Counted from the first letter of the stretch, positions 1 through 5,273 are shown. The stretch is DNA of 5,826 nt from Sandaracinobacteroides sp964394815 (GCA_964394815.1 CAYMZC010000153.1:1-5826), one strand, 5' to 3'. Notes: a model not told the origin generated them from the letters alone. Made by a program: numbers and translations.

Positions 1-31
1 ACTCTTTCCCTACACGACGCTCTTCCGATCT
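1..31 (+). other. Illumina TruSeq adapter remnant (artefact)
   Basis: These bases begin ACTCTTTCCC and end CTTCCGATCT. They match the 3' 31 bases of the 33-base TruSeq universal adapter / Read 1 sequencing primer, as I know it. Genuine recA sequence starts at base 32, in the middle of a conserved motif. This is library-construction sequence left on a contig end and should be trimmed. It is open in the recA frame and would read as LFPYTTLFRS fused to RecA, so automatic gene calling will not flag it. Confidence 0.97.
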
Positions 32-850
32 ACAACGCTTGCCCTGCATGTCATTGCCGAGGCGCAAAAGGCCGGCGGCATTGCAGCCTTTGTCGATGCC
101 GAGCATGCGCTCGATCCGATCTACGCCCGCAAGCTCGGCGTGGATACCGACAACCTCATCGTTTCCCAGCCCGACACGGGCGAGCAGGCGCTGGAGATCA
201 CCGACACGCTCGTGCGCTCCAACGCGATCGACATTCTGGTGGTCGATTCGGTTGCGGCCCTGGTGCCGCGTGCCGAAATCGAGGGCGAGATGGGCGACAG
301 CCATGTCGGCCTGCAGGCCCGCCTGATGAGCCAGGCGCTGCGCAAGCTGACCGGCTCCATTTCGCGCAGCCGGTGCATTGTCATCTTCATCAACCAGGTG
401 CGGATGAAGATCGGCGTGATGTACGGCAACCCGGAAACGACGACGGGCGGGAACGCACTGAAATTCTATGCATCCGTCCGTCTCGACATCCGCCGTACCG
501 GCCAGATCAAGGATCGTGACGACATCATCGGCAACACCACGCGCGTGAAGGTGGTGAAGAACAAGGTGGCTCCGCCGTTCCGCCAGGTCGAGTTCGACAT
601 CATGTATGGCAGCGGCATTTCCAAGGTTGGCGAGATCCTCGACCTTGGCGTGAAGGCCGGGCTGGTGGACAAGTCGGGTGCCTGGTTCTCCTATGACAGC
701 ACGCGGATCGGGCAGGGGCGCGAGAATGCGAAGAAGTTCCTGCTGGAAAACCCGGAGATGACGGCCCGCATCGAAGCGGCGATCCGGGCCAATGCGGCAG
801 GCGTTTCCGATGCGCTGATGGCCGGCCCTGATCCGGAAGACGATATCTGA
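32..850 (+). CDS. recA: Recombinase RecA, 5'-truncated
   Basis: RecA is the cytoplasmic ATP-dependent strand-exchange protein of homologous recombination and the SOS co-protease for LexA. The visible 272 residues begin TTLALH, so the first corresponds to E. coli Thr73, straight after the Walker A lysine. The offset of 72 holds throughout: catalytic Glu in DAEHALDP (residue 24, E. coli E96), Walker B LVVDSVAAL (Asp72, E. coli D144), loop L1 GDSHVGL (88-94), Gln in FINQVRMK (Gln122, E. coli Q194) and loop L2 GNPETTTGGNALKF (132-145). The C-terminus is a short acidic tail, PEDDI. About 72 N-terminal residues, including the N-terminal helix and most of the P-loop, are missing because the contig ends here. 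This is not a biological deletion. The promoter and any LexA box lie outside the window. No internal frameshift is seen, and all visible catalytic motifs are intact. Confidence 0.97.
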   Translation, partial: TTLALHVIAEAQKAGGIAAFVDAEHALDPIYARKLGVDTDNLIVSQPDTGEQALEITDTLVRSNAIDILVVDSVAALVPRAEIEGEMGDSHVGLQARLMSQALRKLTGSISRSRCIVIFINQVRMKIGVMYGNPETTTGGNALKFYASVRLDIRRTGQIKDRDDIIGNTTRVKVVKNKVAPPFRQVEFDIMYGSGISKVGEILDLGVKAGLVDKSGAWFSYDSTRIGQGRENAKKFLLENPEMTARIEAAIRANAAGVSDALMAGPDPEDDI

Positions 851-917
851 GGACTCTGCCTGCCCGGCGATCATGATCGGGTGAGCGGTCCGTTCGGGTA
901 GGAGGCAGGACCCTGTG

Positions 918-960
918 GGCGGCAGGCGCCGTGCCTGATGGGCATGACGGGGCTGCCGCC
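918..960 (+). other. Nested stem-loop downstream of recA
   Basis: The outer arms GGCGGCAG (918-925) and CTGCCGCC (953-960) are perfectly complementary over 8 bp. Between them, CGTGCC (930-935) pairs with GGCATG (941-946), with one G-U pair, around a 5-base loop. It starts 67 bases after the recA stop. No T-run follows, so it is not a classical intrinsic terminator. It could stabilise the recA mRNA 3' end or help Rho-dependent ending. Stems of this length also arise by chance in GC-rich DNA. Confidence 0.35.
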
Positions 961-1202
961 AGCCTTCCCGGCCATGTTCTGCATCATGGGTTCGGCTGGC
1001 TGCCGGCCCGGTGCCTAGGGGTCTGATCATGGCGGCCCCGGTCCGGGCGGTGAAGTGTGGCCGGTAAAGTCTGGCTGATGAAGTCTGATCTGGGGTAAGC
1101 TGGCCCGTGCAGGCTGGCTTTTCAGTGCGGCGGGGCCTCGGTTCCTTGCAGCAATCTGTCTTTTCATGGCCCCCGGGGCGCCATGAGTGGCGCGACAGGG
1201 TG

Positions 1203-1231
1203 GAGTTTATGGCATTTTCATGCTATACAAT
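1203..1231 (+). promoter_or_regulatory. Possible carD promoter (AT-rich, -10-like TACAAT)
   Basis: The most AT-rich patch of the intergenic region holds TATACAAT at 1224-1231. TACAAT (1226-1231) resembles a sigma-70-type -10 element. Seventeen bases upstream is GAGTTT (1203-1208), only a poor match to the TTGAC -35 of alphaproteobacteria. If used, transcription would start near 1238, leaving a carD leader of about 270 nt. The call rests on the -10 and local base composition only. Confidence 0.25.
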
Positions 1232-1234
1232 ATC

Positions 1235-1293
1235 CATCTGGAGCAGGTTCGGCGGATTTTGCCTGAAACCGCAACCGCTTTCCTGCCCAGATG
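1235..1293. repeat. 59-base imperfect palindrome
   Basis: CATCTGG (1235-1241) pairs with CCAGATG (1287-1293), and after one bulged A, GCAGG (1243-1247) pairs with CCTGC (1282-1286). Further in, GCGG (1252-1255) and TTGC (1259-1262) pair with the contiguous GCAACCGC (1271-1278). The result is a long hairpin with small internal loops, capped by an 8-base loop. The layout resembles intergenic palindromic elements dispersed in many alphaproteobacterial genomes, but no second copy occurs here, so membership of a repeat family is inference. It directly follows the possible -10 at 1226-1231. Confidence 0.45.
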
Positions 1294-1317
1294 TCGCCAA
1301 CAGGTGGTGTTTCCCTG

Positions 1318-1363
1318 GGTCTCGCCGGGTCACCGCCCTGAACAGATGATGTCGTGCGAGACC
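1318..1363 (+). other. Stem-loop with 8-bp perfect arms
   Basis: GGTCTCGC (1318-1325) is perfectly complementary to GCGAGACC (1356-1363). A small GGG/CCC stem (1327-1329 with 1336-1338) lies inside the 30-base loop. No T-run follows. If carD is transcribed from upstream, this sits in its leader. The function is unknown and it may be a chance structure. Confidence 0.25.
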
Positions 1364-1433
1364 GGTCTTGCTACTCAACTGCCATGTCTGCCGAAGTGAT
1401 CCGCCACCCCCCGGCGTGAACCACGTGAAGGCT

Positions 1434-1468
1434 GGCAGGGCATGACCTGCCCCTTTTGCAGGGGCGGG
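1434..1468 (+). promoter_or_regulatory. Two mutually exclusive hairpins in the carD leader
   Basis: GGCAGG (1434-1439) pairs with CCTGCC (1446-1451) around a 6-base loop and is followed by CC and TTTT (1454-1457), the form of a weak intrinsic terminator. The same 3' arm, extended to CCTGCCCC (1446-1453), can instead pair with GGGGCGGG (1461-1468), with one G-U, around the TTTTGCA loop. The two folds exclude each other, as in attenuators. The site ends 43 bases before the carD ATG. No ligand or leader-peptide logic is evident, so regulation is inference. Confidence 0.3.
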
Positions 1469-1511
1469 GTGCAGCCGGTTCTTGCCTTCTCAGAAAGGAC
1501 CAGTCCAGGCC

Positions 1512-2012
1512 ATGGCAACCAACGCGCTCAGCTTCCAGGTGGGTGACAATGTCGTGTATCCCAAGCACGGCGTCGGCCGCGTGATCGAAATCCAGTCCAG
1601 CGAGATCGCAGGCACCAGGCTCGAGCTCTATGTCCTCCGTTTCGACAAGGAGCGCATGACCCTCAAGGTTCCCACTGACAAGGCCGAGACTGTGGGTATG
1701 CGGAAGCTTTCCAGCGAAGCCACGCTGAAGGATGCATTGCTGACCCTGAAAGGCAAGCCGCGCGTCAAGCGGATCATGTGGTCGCGTCGCGCGCAGGAAT
1801 ATGAAGCCAAGATCAACTCTGGCGATCTCGTCTGCATTGCAGAGGTCGTGCGTGATCTTCACCGTGCCGAGGACCAGCCCGAGCAGAGCTATTCCGAGCG
1901 TCAGATCTTCGAAGCGGCGATCAGCCGCCTGGCCCGTGAAGTGGCGGCGATGAAGAACATCGACGAACCGGCAGCCCAGCGCGAAATCGAAAGCGTGCTG
2001 AAGGCCGCCTGA
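1512..2012 (+). CDS. carD: CarD/CdnL family RNA polymerase-binding transcriptional regulator
   Basis: CdnL/CarD proteins bind the RNA polymerase beta subunit and upstream promoter DNA and stabilise open complexes, notably at rRNA and growth-related promoters. The 166-residue protein opens with the Tudor-like polymerase-interaction domain (about 7-65), with the family signature VVYPKHGVGRV (14-24). The helical DNA-binding domain follows, with the conserved Trp90 in MWSRRAQEYEAKINSGD and the block DQPEQSYSERQIFEAA (121-136). Length fits short CdnL rather than the longer Myxococcus CarD. I chose ATG 1512 because AGAAAGGA (1492-1499) lies 12 bases upstream and MATNALSFQVG fits family N-termini. 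An in-frame TTG at 1482 would add ten residues without a good ribosome site. The protein ends LKAA; in Caulobacter a terminal Ala-Ala exposes CdnL to ClpXP. It stands alone, in the same direction as recA, and is closed by a terminator. Confidence 0.95.
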   Translation: MATNALSFQVGDNVVYPKHGVGRVIEIQSSEIAGTRLELYVLRFDKERMTLKVPTDKAETVGMRKLSSEATLKDALLTLKGKPRVKRIMWSRRAQEYEAKINSGDLVCIAEVVRDLHRAEDQPEQSYSERQIFEAAISRLAREVAAMKNIDEPAAQREIESVLKAA

Positions 2013-2027
2013 CAGGTTCGGACAGCA

Positions 2028-2045
2028 CCGGAACAGTTCCACCGG
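2028..2045 (+). other. Small stem-loop after carD
   Basis: CCGGAA, loop CAG, TTCC, a bulged A, then CCGG form a compact stem starting 15 bases after the carD stop. It precedes the main terminator and has no T-run. It could be an auxiliary 3' structure or chance. Confidence 0.25.
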
Positions 2046-2053
2046 AATTGAAG

Positions 2054-2081
2054 GGGCGGCTGGCAGCAATGCCGGCCGCCC
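2054..2081 (+). terminator. Intrinsic terminator of carD, possibly bidirectional
   Basis: GGGCGGCTGGCA (2054-2065) pairs with TGCCGGCCGCCC (2070-2081) over 12 bp with a single G-U. It closes on a GCAA tetraloop and is followed at once by TTTT (2082-2085). This is a standard Rho-independent terminator 41 bases past the carD stop. It lies in the 103-base gap between convergent carD and the DUF1489 gene, so it could also stop minus-strand transcription, though the minus-strand exit (CTTCAATT) is less T-rich. Confidence 0.85.
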
Positions 2082-2115
2082 TTTTCCGTGCGTGCCGCTC
2101 CTTTTCCTGCTTGCA

Positions 2116-2523
2116 TCAGAGAAGGGAGAGGCCGGCCAGTTCCGCTGCAAGGTGCGGCGGCAGGCTGTCTCCGGCCGCCCGGTCCTCCGGCCAGTCGGCC
2201 TCTGACAGATAGCGCCAGCCCTGGTGCGCGCGGCAGACGCGCGGCACGACCGGGATTGGGCCGCGCGCCAGCCTGATGATGGCGAAGGCGCCGTCCGCAT
2301 CCGTTTCCTCCTCCACGCCAAGGATGGGCTGGCGCGCCACGAGCGTGTGGCGAATGATCCAGAAGATGGAGCCGCCCGACAGATCGCGCCGCGGGATACG
2401 GCGTGACGTAAGCCTCACATAAGGCCCGTCAGGCCCCTCATGCGTGAAAAGGGCCTGGCGTCTGGCGATGTCTTCCATGGCACTGCAGCCAAAGGCGACG
2501 CGGGTCAGGCCGGTCCGTGCCAT
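2116..2523 (-). CDS. DUF1489 family protein
   Basis: A small soluble protein of 135 residues with no established function. It matches DUF1489 as I know it: the block GGSIFWIIRHTLVARQ (50-65), the following acidic TDADG (74-78), the segment PVVPRVCRAHQGWRYL (91-106) and a Leu-rich C-terminus ending LAGLSLL. Length is near the usual 140 or so. There is no signal peptide or membrane segment. I chose ATG 2523 because GAGGAG (2530-2535) sits 6 bases upstream. An in-frame TTG at 2544 lies inside mgtE and lacks comparable support. It follows mgtE by 10 bases and its Shine-Dalgarno overlaps the mgtE stop, so it is probably co-translated with mgtE. It is the last gene of the minus-strand cluster. A link to magnesium handling is only suggested by position. 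Confidence 0.87.
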   Translation of the reverse strand: MARTGLTRVAFGCSAMEDIARRQALFTHEGPDGPYVRLTSRRIPRRDLSGGSIFWIIRHTLVARQPILGVEEETDADGAFAIIRLARGPIPVVPRVCRAHQGWRYLSEADWPEDRAAGDSLPPHLAAELAGLSLL

Positions 2524-2529
2524 GCGGCG

Positions 2530-2536
2530 CTCCTCA
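2530..2536 (-). promoter_or_regulatory. Shine-Dalgarno of the DUF1489 gene overlapping the mgtE stop
   Basis: On the minus strand this reads TGAGGAG. The TGA is the mgtE stop codon, and its last two bases form part of the GAGGAG ribosome site, 6 bases before ATG 2523. The overlap decides the DUF1489 start and is typical of translational coupling, where ribosomes finishing mgtE reinitiate on the next gene. Confidence 0.75.
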
Positions 2537-3925
2537 GCCGACAAGGCCCGACAGCGTGGCCAGCCCTAGGAAGAGGAGGAAGCCCATCGAATCCGTGACC
2601 ATGGTGACGAAGACCGATGAGGCGACGGCCGGGTCCACCCCCATGCGCCTGAGGCCGAGCGGCACCATTACGCCGGCAAGCCCGGCGACCATGATGTTGA
2701 AGAGAATTGCCGTTGCAATCACCGCGCCAAGAAGAGCATCCGAAAAGATGAGGCCGACACCAAGGCCGAGAAAGACGGCCATGGTAAGCCCGTTCAGAAG
2801 CGCGATAAGCGTTTCGCGCCGCACCGTGCGTCCAGTGTTGGCATCGGTCATCTGGCCGGTGGCGAGCGCGCGGACGATGACGGCCATGGTCTGGTTGCCG
2901 GTGTTGCCGCCGATGGAAGCGACGATCGGCGAAAGAGCGGCCAGCACCACCATTTTCTCGATCGTCGCGCCAAAAGCCGCGATGATGCTGGATGACAGGA
3001 TGGCGGTGCCCAGATTGGCAACCAGCCAGCGGATGCGCGCCTTGTAGCTGTCCGCCACCGGCTCGAAGATGTCGCCGTCGCCGGCGCCCGACAGCTTCAA
3101 TATGTCCTCGCCGGCTTCTTCGGCGATGATGTGGACGATGTCGTCGGCGGTGATGACTCCGGCGAGACGGCCGGCGGAATCGACCACGGCGGCCGAAATC
3201 AGCGCATATTTCTGGAACCTGAGGGCGACTTCCTCCTGGTCCATGTCCACCGGGATCAGCGTCTGTTCCCGCTGCATCACATCCGATACCGGCAGCCAGC
3301 GCGGCGTGGTGAGCACCCAGGATAGCCGCATCGTGCCGACGGGGCGATGATCCGGCGACACGATGAAAATCTCCCAGAAGTCGGTCACCTCGTTCCCGTC
3401 GGAGCGCAGATAGTCGATCACGTCGCCGATGGTGAAATGCTCGGGCACGGCGACGAGCTCGCGCTGCATCAGGCGGCCGGCCGATTCCTCCGGATAGGAC
3501 AGCGCCGTCTCGATCGCGACGCGGTCGTCGGCGGAAAGCTCGTCGAGCACCGCTTCCTTGTCGGCGGGTGCAAGCTCCTCGATCAGGGCGACGGCATCGT
3601 CCGTATCCATCTCGGAAACGGCTTCGGCGACCTGCGATGGCGCCAGTTCGCCCACCACCTCGTCGCGCACCCAGTCGTTCATTTCCGTCAGCACATCGGC
3701 CGTGAGATCGGGGCCAAGGGCGACGGCAAGTTCGGCGCGGCGGTCCGAGCCGAGCTGTTCGAAGAGATCGGCGATGTCGGCGGGGTGAAGCGGTTTCACC
3801 AGCGCGCGGACTTCGCCGTCATCCTGCTGTTCGAGGGCTGCCTCGATGGCGCGCAGAAAGCTCTGCTGGAGCCGGTTGTCGGCCACAGCCGGACGGTTGA
3901 TTTCGGTGTCCGCGTCGCTGCTCAT
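2534..3925 (-). CDS. mgtE: Magnesium transporter MgtE
   Basis: MgtE is a dimeric inner-membrane Mg2+ channel whose cytosolic domains sense Mg2+ and close the pore when internal Mg2+ is high. The 463 residues show all domains in order: the superhelical MgtE-N domain (about 35-150), two CBS domains (about 152-210 and 214-272), a connecting plug helix near 273-300, and five membrane helices (about 297-462). The pore signature is SPIVASIGGNTGNQ (332-345), followed by VRALATG. Asp445 in VTDSMGFLLF matches the Mg2+-coordinating Asp of the Thermus thermophilus pore (D432). Length is typical and no domain is broken. The start is ATG 3925: an in-frame TGA lies two codons upstream, so no longer ATG/GTG/TTG form exists. 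No clear Shine-Dalgarno precedes it. The gene starts 54 bases after the DUF4010 gene and 10 bases before DUF1489. A Mg2+ riboswitch (M-box or ykoK type) does not fit in the short upstream gap. Confidence 0.97.
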   Translation of the reverse strand: MSSDADTEINRPAVADNRLQQSFLRAIEAALEQQDDGEVRALVKPLHPADIADLFEQLGSDRRAELAVALGPDLTADVLTEMNDWVRDEVVGELAPSQVAEAVSEMDTDDAVALIEELAPADKEAVLDELSADDRVAIETALSYPEESAGRLMQRELVAVPEHFTIGDVIDYLRSDGNEVTDFWEIFIVSPDHRPVGTMRLSWVLTTPRWLPVSDVMQREQTLIPVDMDQEEVALRFQKYALISAAVVDSAGRLAGVITADDIVHIIAEEAGEDILKLSGAGDGDIFEPVADSYKARIRWLVANLGTAILSSSIIAAFGATIEKMVVLAALSPIVASIGGNTGNQTMAVIVRALATGQMTDANTGRTVRRETLIALLNGLTMAVFLGLGVGLIFSDALLGAVIATAILFNIMVAGLAGVMVPLGLRRMGVDPAVASSVFVTMVTDSMGFLLFLGLATLSGLVG

Positions 3926-3979
3926 CAGTCAGCAGGCTTGGCCCGTGCGGCGAGCGAAGGCAAGGCTTTGCGGCTGCTT

Positions 3980-5236
3980 TCAGCCCGCCACTCGCGCCGT
4001 CTGCAGGAGGATCAGCAGCAGCAGCCCGGCGCCGACGCTTGCCAGAAGCGGCCAAGCGGCCGGAAATCCGCGCTTCCAGCCACCGAGCACGAGGGCGAGC
4101 AACGCTTTCAGGAGATTGTTGGCAAGGACCGGAAGCGCCAGAAGCAGGCCGGCCATGCCGGGGGCCAGCGCATTCTTCGGCAAGGCGGTGATGGTGATGA
4201 GCGCGGCATCGACATCGGCAAAACCGGTAAGCGTGGCGATGAGGCCCACCCCCATGTCGCCGAACATGGCGGAGGCCCAGCGCGACAGAACCGCCAGCCC
4301 GGCAACCAGCGCGACAAGGACGAACGCGGCCTTCAGATCGAGCGGATTGCCCAGATCCACCTGCCCGCCGCCATTGCCGGCGCCCTTGCGCAAGGCGGGC
4401 AGGACAGGGATCAGCAATATGGCCCCGGCAGCCAGAAGGACCGGGGCAAGCGTTGCCAGGGCCTGCGGCATCAGCAGCGTGGCGAGCAAGAGGTAGCGCA
4501 TGGTCATCACGGCGGAAGCAAGCCCGATGCCTGCCACCAGCGCGGGTTCGGCCTCTCCGGCGGCTGGGAGCCGCCTGGCATAGGACGCCGTGACCGCCGT
4601 GGACGAGACAAGCCCGCCCGCTGCGGCTGCCGCCAGCAGGCCGCGCCCCGGATCGACCCGGCGGCTGATGACATAGCCAGCAAAACTGAGGCCCGAGACC
4701 AGCACGACAAGAAACCACAGCTGCCGCGGGTTCCAGGCATCATAGGGGCCGACATGCCCCGACGGAACAAGCGGCAGGATGACGAGCGAAATGATGGCGA
4801 ATCGGCTGGCGGCCTCCAGTTCGGCCGGGCTGATACCCCGGATGACTTCGTGAAGGCGTGGCCGCATCGCCAGCAGCAGCACCATCACGGCAGCCGCCGC
4901 CAGCGCGCCGGTTGCCTGGCCCGACCCGGCAAGCGCGCCAAGCCCCATGGTGAGAAGCCCGGCTATGGCGCTCGTCGCGCTGTGTTCGCGCGCGTTGCTG
5001 GAAAGCACATAGCCCGCCAGAAGCGCCAGCGCCGCGCCGCCCAGGATGACGACGCCAAGTGCCAGCGGCAATTGCACCGCCAGACCGCCTAGCAGTCCGA
5101 GAAGCCCGAAGGTGCGAAAGCCGGCGACTCTGTGGCCAGCCGGCTCTGCCCGGGCCGTCCAGCCACGTTCCAGGCCAACGAGAAGCCCGATCGCCAGCGC
5201 GAGGGCAAGGGACTGGAGAAGATCCGGCATGATCAT
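3980..5236 (-). CDS. MgtC/SapB-DUF4010 integral membrane protein
   Basis: A 418-residue, very hydrophobic membrane protein in two parts. The N-terminal part (about 5-130) has the MgtC/SapB signatures AIGLLVGLERGW (15-26) and AGFRTFGLLGLLGGL (38-52). The rest is DUF4010-like: SRFAIISLVILPLVP (144-158), GPYDAWNPRQLW (163-174), SGLSFAGYV (181-189), GGLVSSTAVTASYARR (207-222) and a late block with FADVDAALITI (339-349) and NNLLKA (373-378). I count about a dozen membrane helices. The biochemical role is unknown. MgtC itself is a virulence and Mg2+-starvation factor that inhibits ATP synthase in Salmonella, but that should not be transferred to this longer family. Start is ATG 5236 or ATG 5230; an in-frame TAG at 5246-5248 rules out anything longer, and neither start has a strong ribosome site. 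It begins 37 bases after hemN and precedes mgtE, which supports a magnesium-related role by context. Confidence 0.88.
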   Translation of the reverse strand: MIMPDLLQSLALALAIGLLVGLERGWTARAEPAGHRVAGFRTFGLLGLLGGLAVQLPLALGVVILGGAALALLAGYVLSSNAREHSATSAIAGLLTMGLGALAGSGQATGALAAAAVMVLLLAMRPRLHEVIRGISPAELEAASRFAIISLVILPLVPSGHVGPYDAWNPRQLWFLVVLVSGLSFAGYVISRRVDPGRGLLAAAAAGGLVSSTAVTASYARRLPAAGEAEPALVAGIGLASAVMTMRYLLLATLLMPQALATLAPVLLAAGAILLIPVLPALRKGAGNGGGQVDLGNPLDLKAAFVLVALVAGLAVLSRWASAMFGDMGVGLIATLTGFADVDAALITITALPKNALAPGMAGLLLALPVLANNLLKALLALVLGGWKRGFPAAWPLLASVGAGLLLLILLQTARVAG

Positions 5237-5247
5237 GGCCGCACGCT

Positions 5248-5262
5248 AGCGCCTGCGGCGCT
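5248..5262 (-). other. Small hairpin between hemN and the DUF4010 gene
   Basis: On the minus strand AGCGCC, loop GCA, GGCGCT form a perfect 6-bp stem, ending 11 bases before ATG 5236. No T-run follows, so it is not an intrinsic terminator and does not argue for splitting the operon. It lies where a ribosome site is expected and might lower translation of the DUF4010 gene; chance is also plausible. Confidence 0.25.
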
Positions 5263-5273
5263 GTGCCCCAAGA

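Larger units (their letters stand above)
851..1511. other. Gene-free recA-carD intergenic region rich in inverted repeats
   Basis: There are about 660 bases between the recA stop and the carD start. Small ORFs here (80 aa at 1107-1349, 70 aa at 1187-1399) have no recognisable motif and no good ribosome binding site, so I do not call them. The stretch is GC-rich except for an AT-rich patch around 1205-1260. It holds inverted repeats at 868-879, 918-960, 1165-1185, 1235-1293, 1318-1363 and 1434-1468, the main ones listed separately. No tRNA or known riboswitch is recognisable. Its likeliest role is the recA 3' end plus the promoter and leader of carD; a small RNA gene cannot be excluded. Confidence 0.7.

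Noticed and set aside
32..850. recA as a pseudogene broken at its 5' end
   Set aside because: The break coincides exactly with adapter sequence, and the remaining 272 codons are intact with all visible catalytic residues.
868..879. Perfect 12-base palindrome CGATCATGATCG just after recA
   Set aside because: I recognise no regulator site, it lies downstream of recA rather than at a promoter, and a lone 12-base palindrome is weak evidence.
1067..1094. Apparent 14-base tandem repeat beginning AAGTCTG
   Set aside because: Only the first seven bases repeat well; the second halves differ at most positions, so this is not a credible repeat array.
1107..1399. Two overlapping plus-strand small ORFs (80 and 70 codons) in the recA-carD gap
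   Set aside because: Neither has a convincing ribosome site or family motif, they overlap each other in different frames, and they run through the 1235-1293 palindrome and the 1318-1363 stem.
1384..1419. Possible 11-codon leader peptide MSAEVIRHPPA ahead of the carD hairpins
   Set aside because: There is no Shine-Dalgarno upstream, and the codons show no clear amino-acid sensing logic beyond two prolines. A short ORF like this is expected by chance.
1371..2321. Minus-strand open frame of 316 codons
   Set aside because: It lies antisense to all of carD, crosses the carD terminator and part of the DUF1489 gene, and has no recognisable domain.
2517..3047. Plus-strand open frame of 176 codons
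   Set aside because: It is antisense to the MgtE membrane domain, with a biased composition and no motif.
3926..3979. Mg2+ riboswitch (M-box or ykoK type) ahead of mgtE
   Set aside because: The gap is only 54 bases and shows no such structure. A riboswitch, if present, would have to lie upstream of hemN, outside the window.
3347..5092. Plus-strand open frame of 581 codons, the longest in the window
   Set aside because: It runs antisense through mgtE and the DUF4010 gene, both clearly recognisable on the other strand. Its translation is rich in Arg, Gly, Gln and His with no family motif, as expected for an antisense shadow in high-GC DNA.
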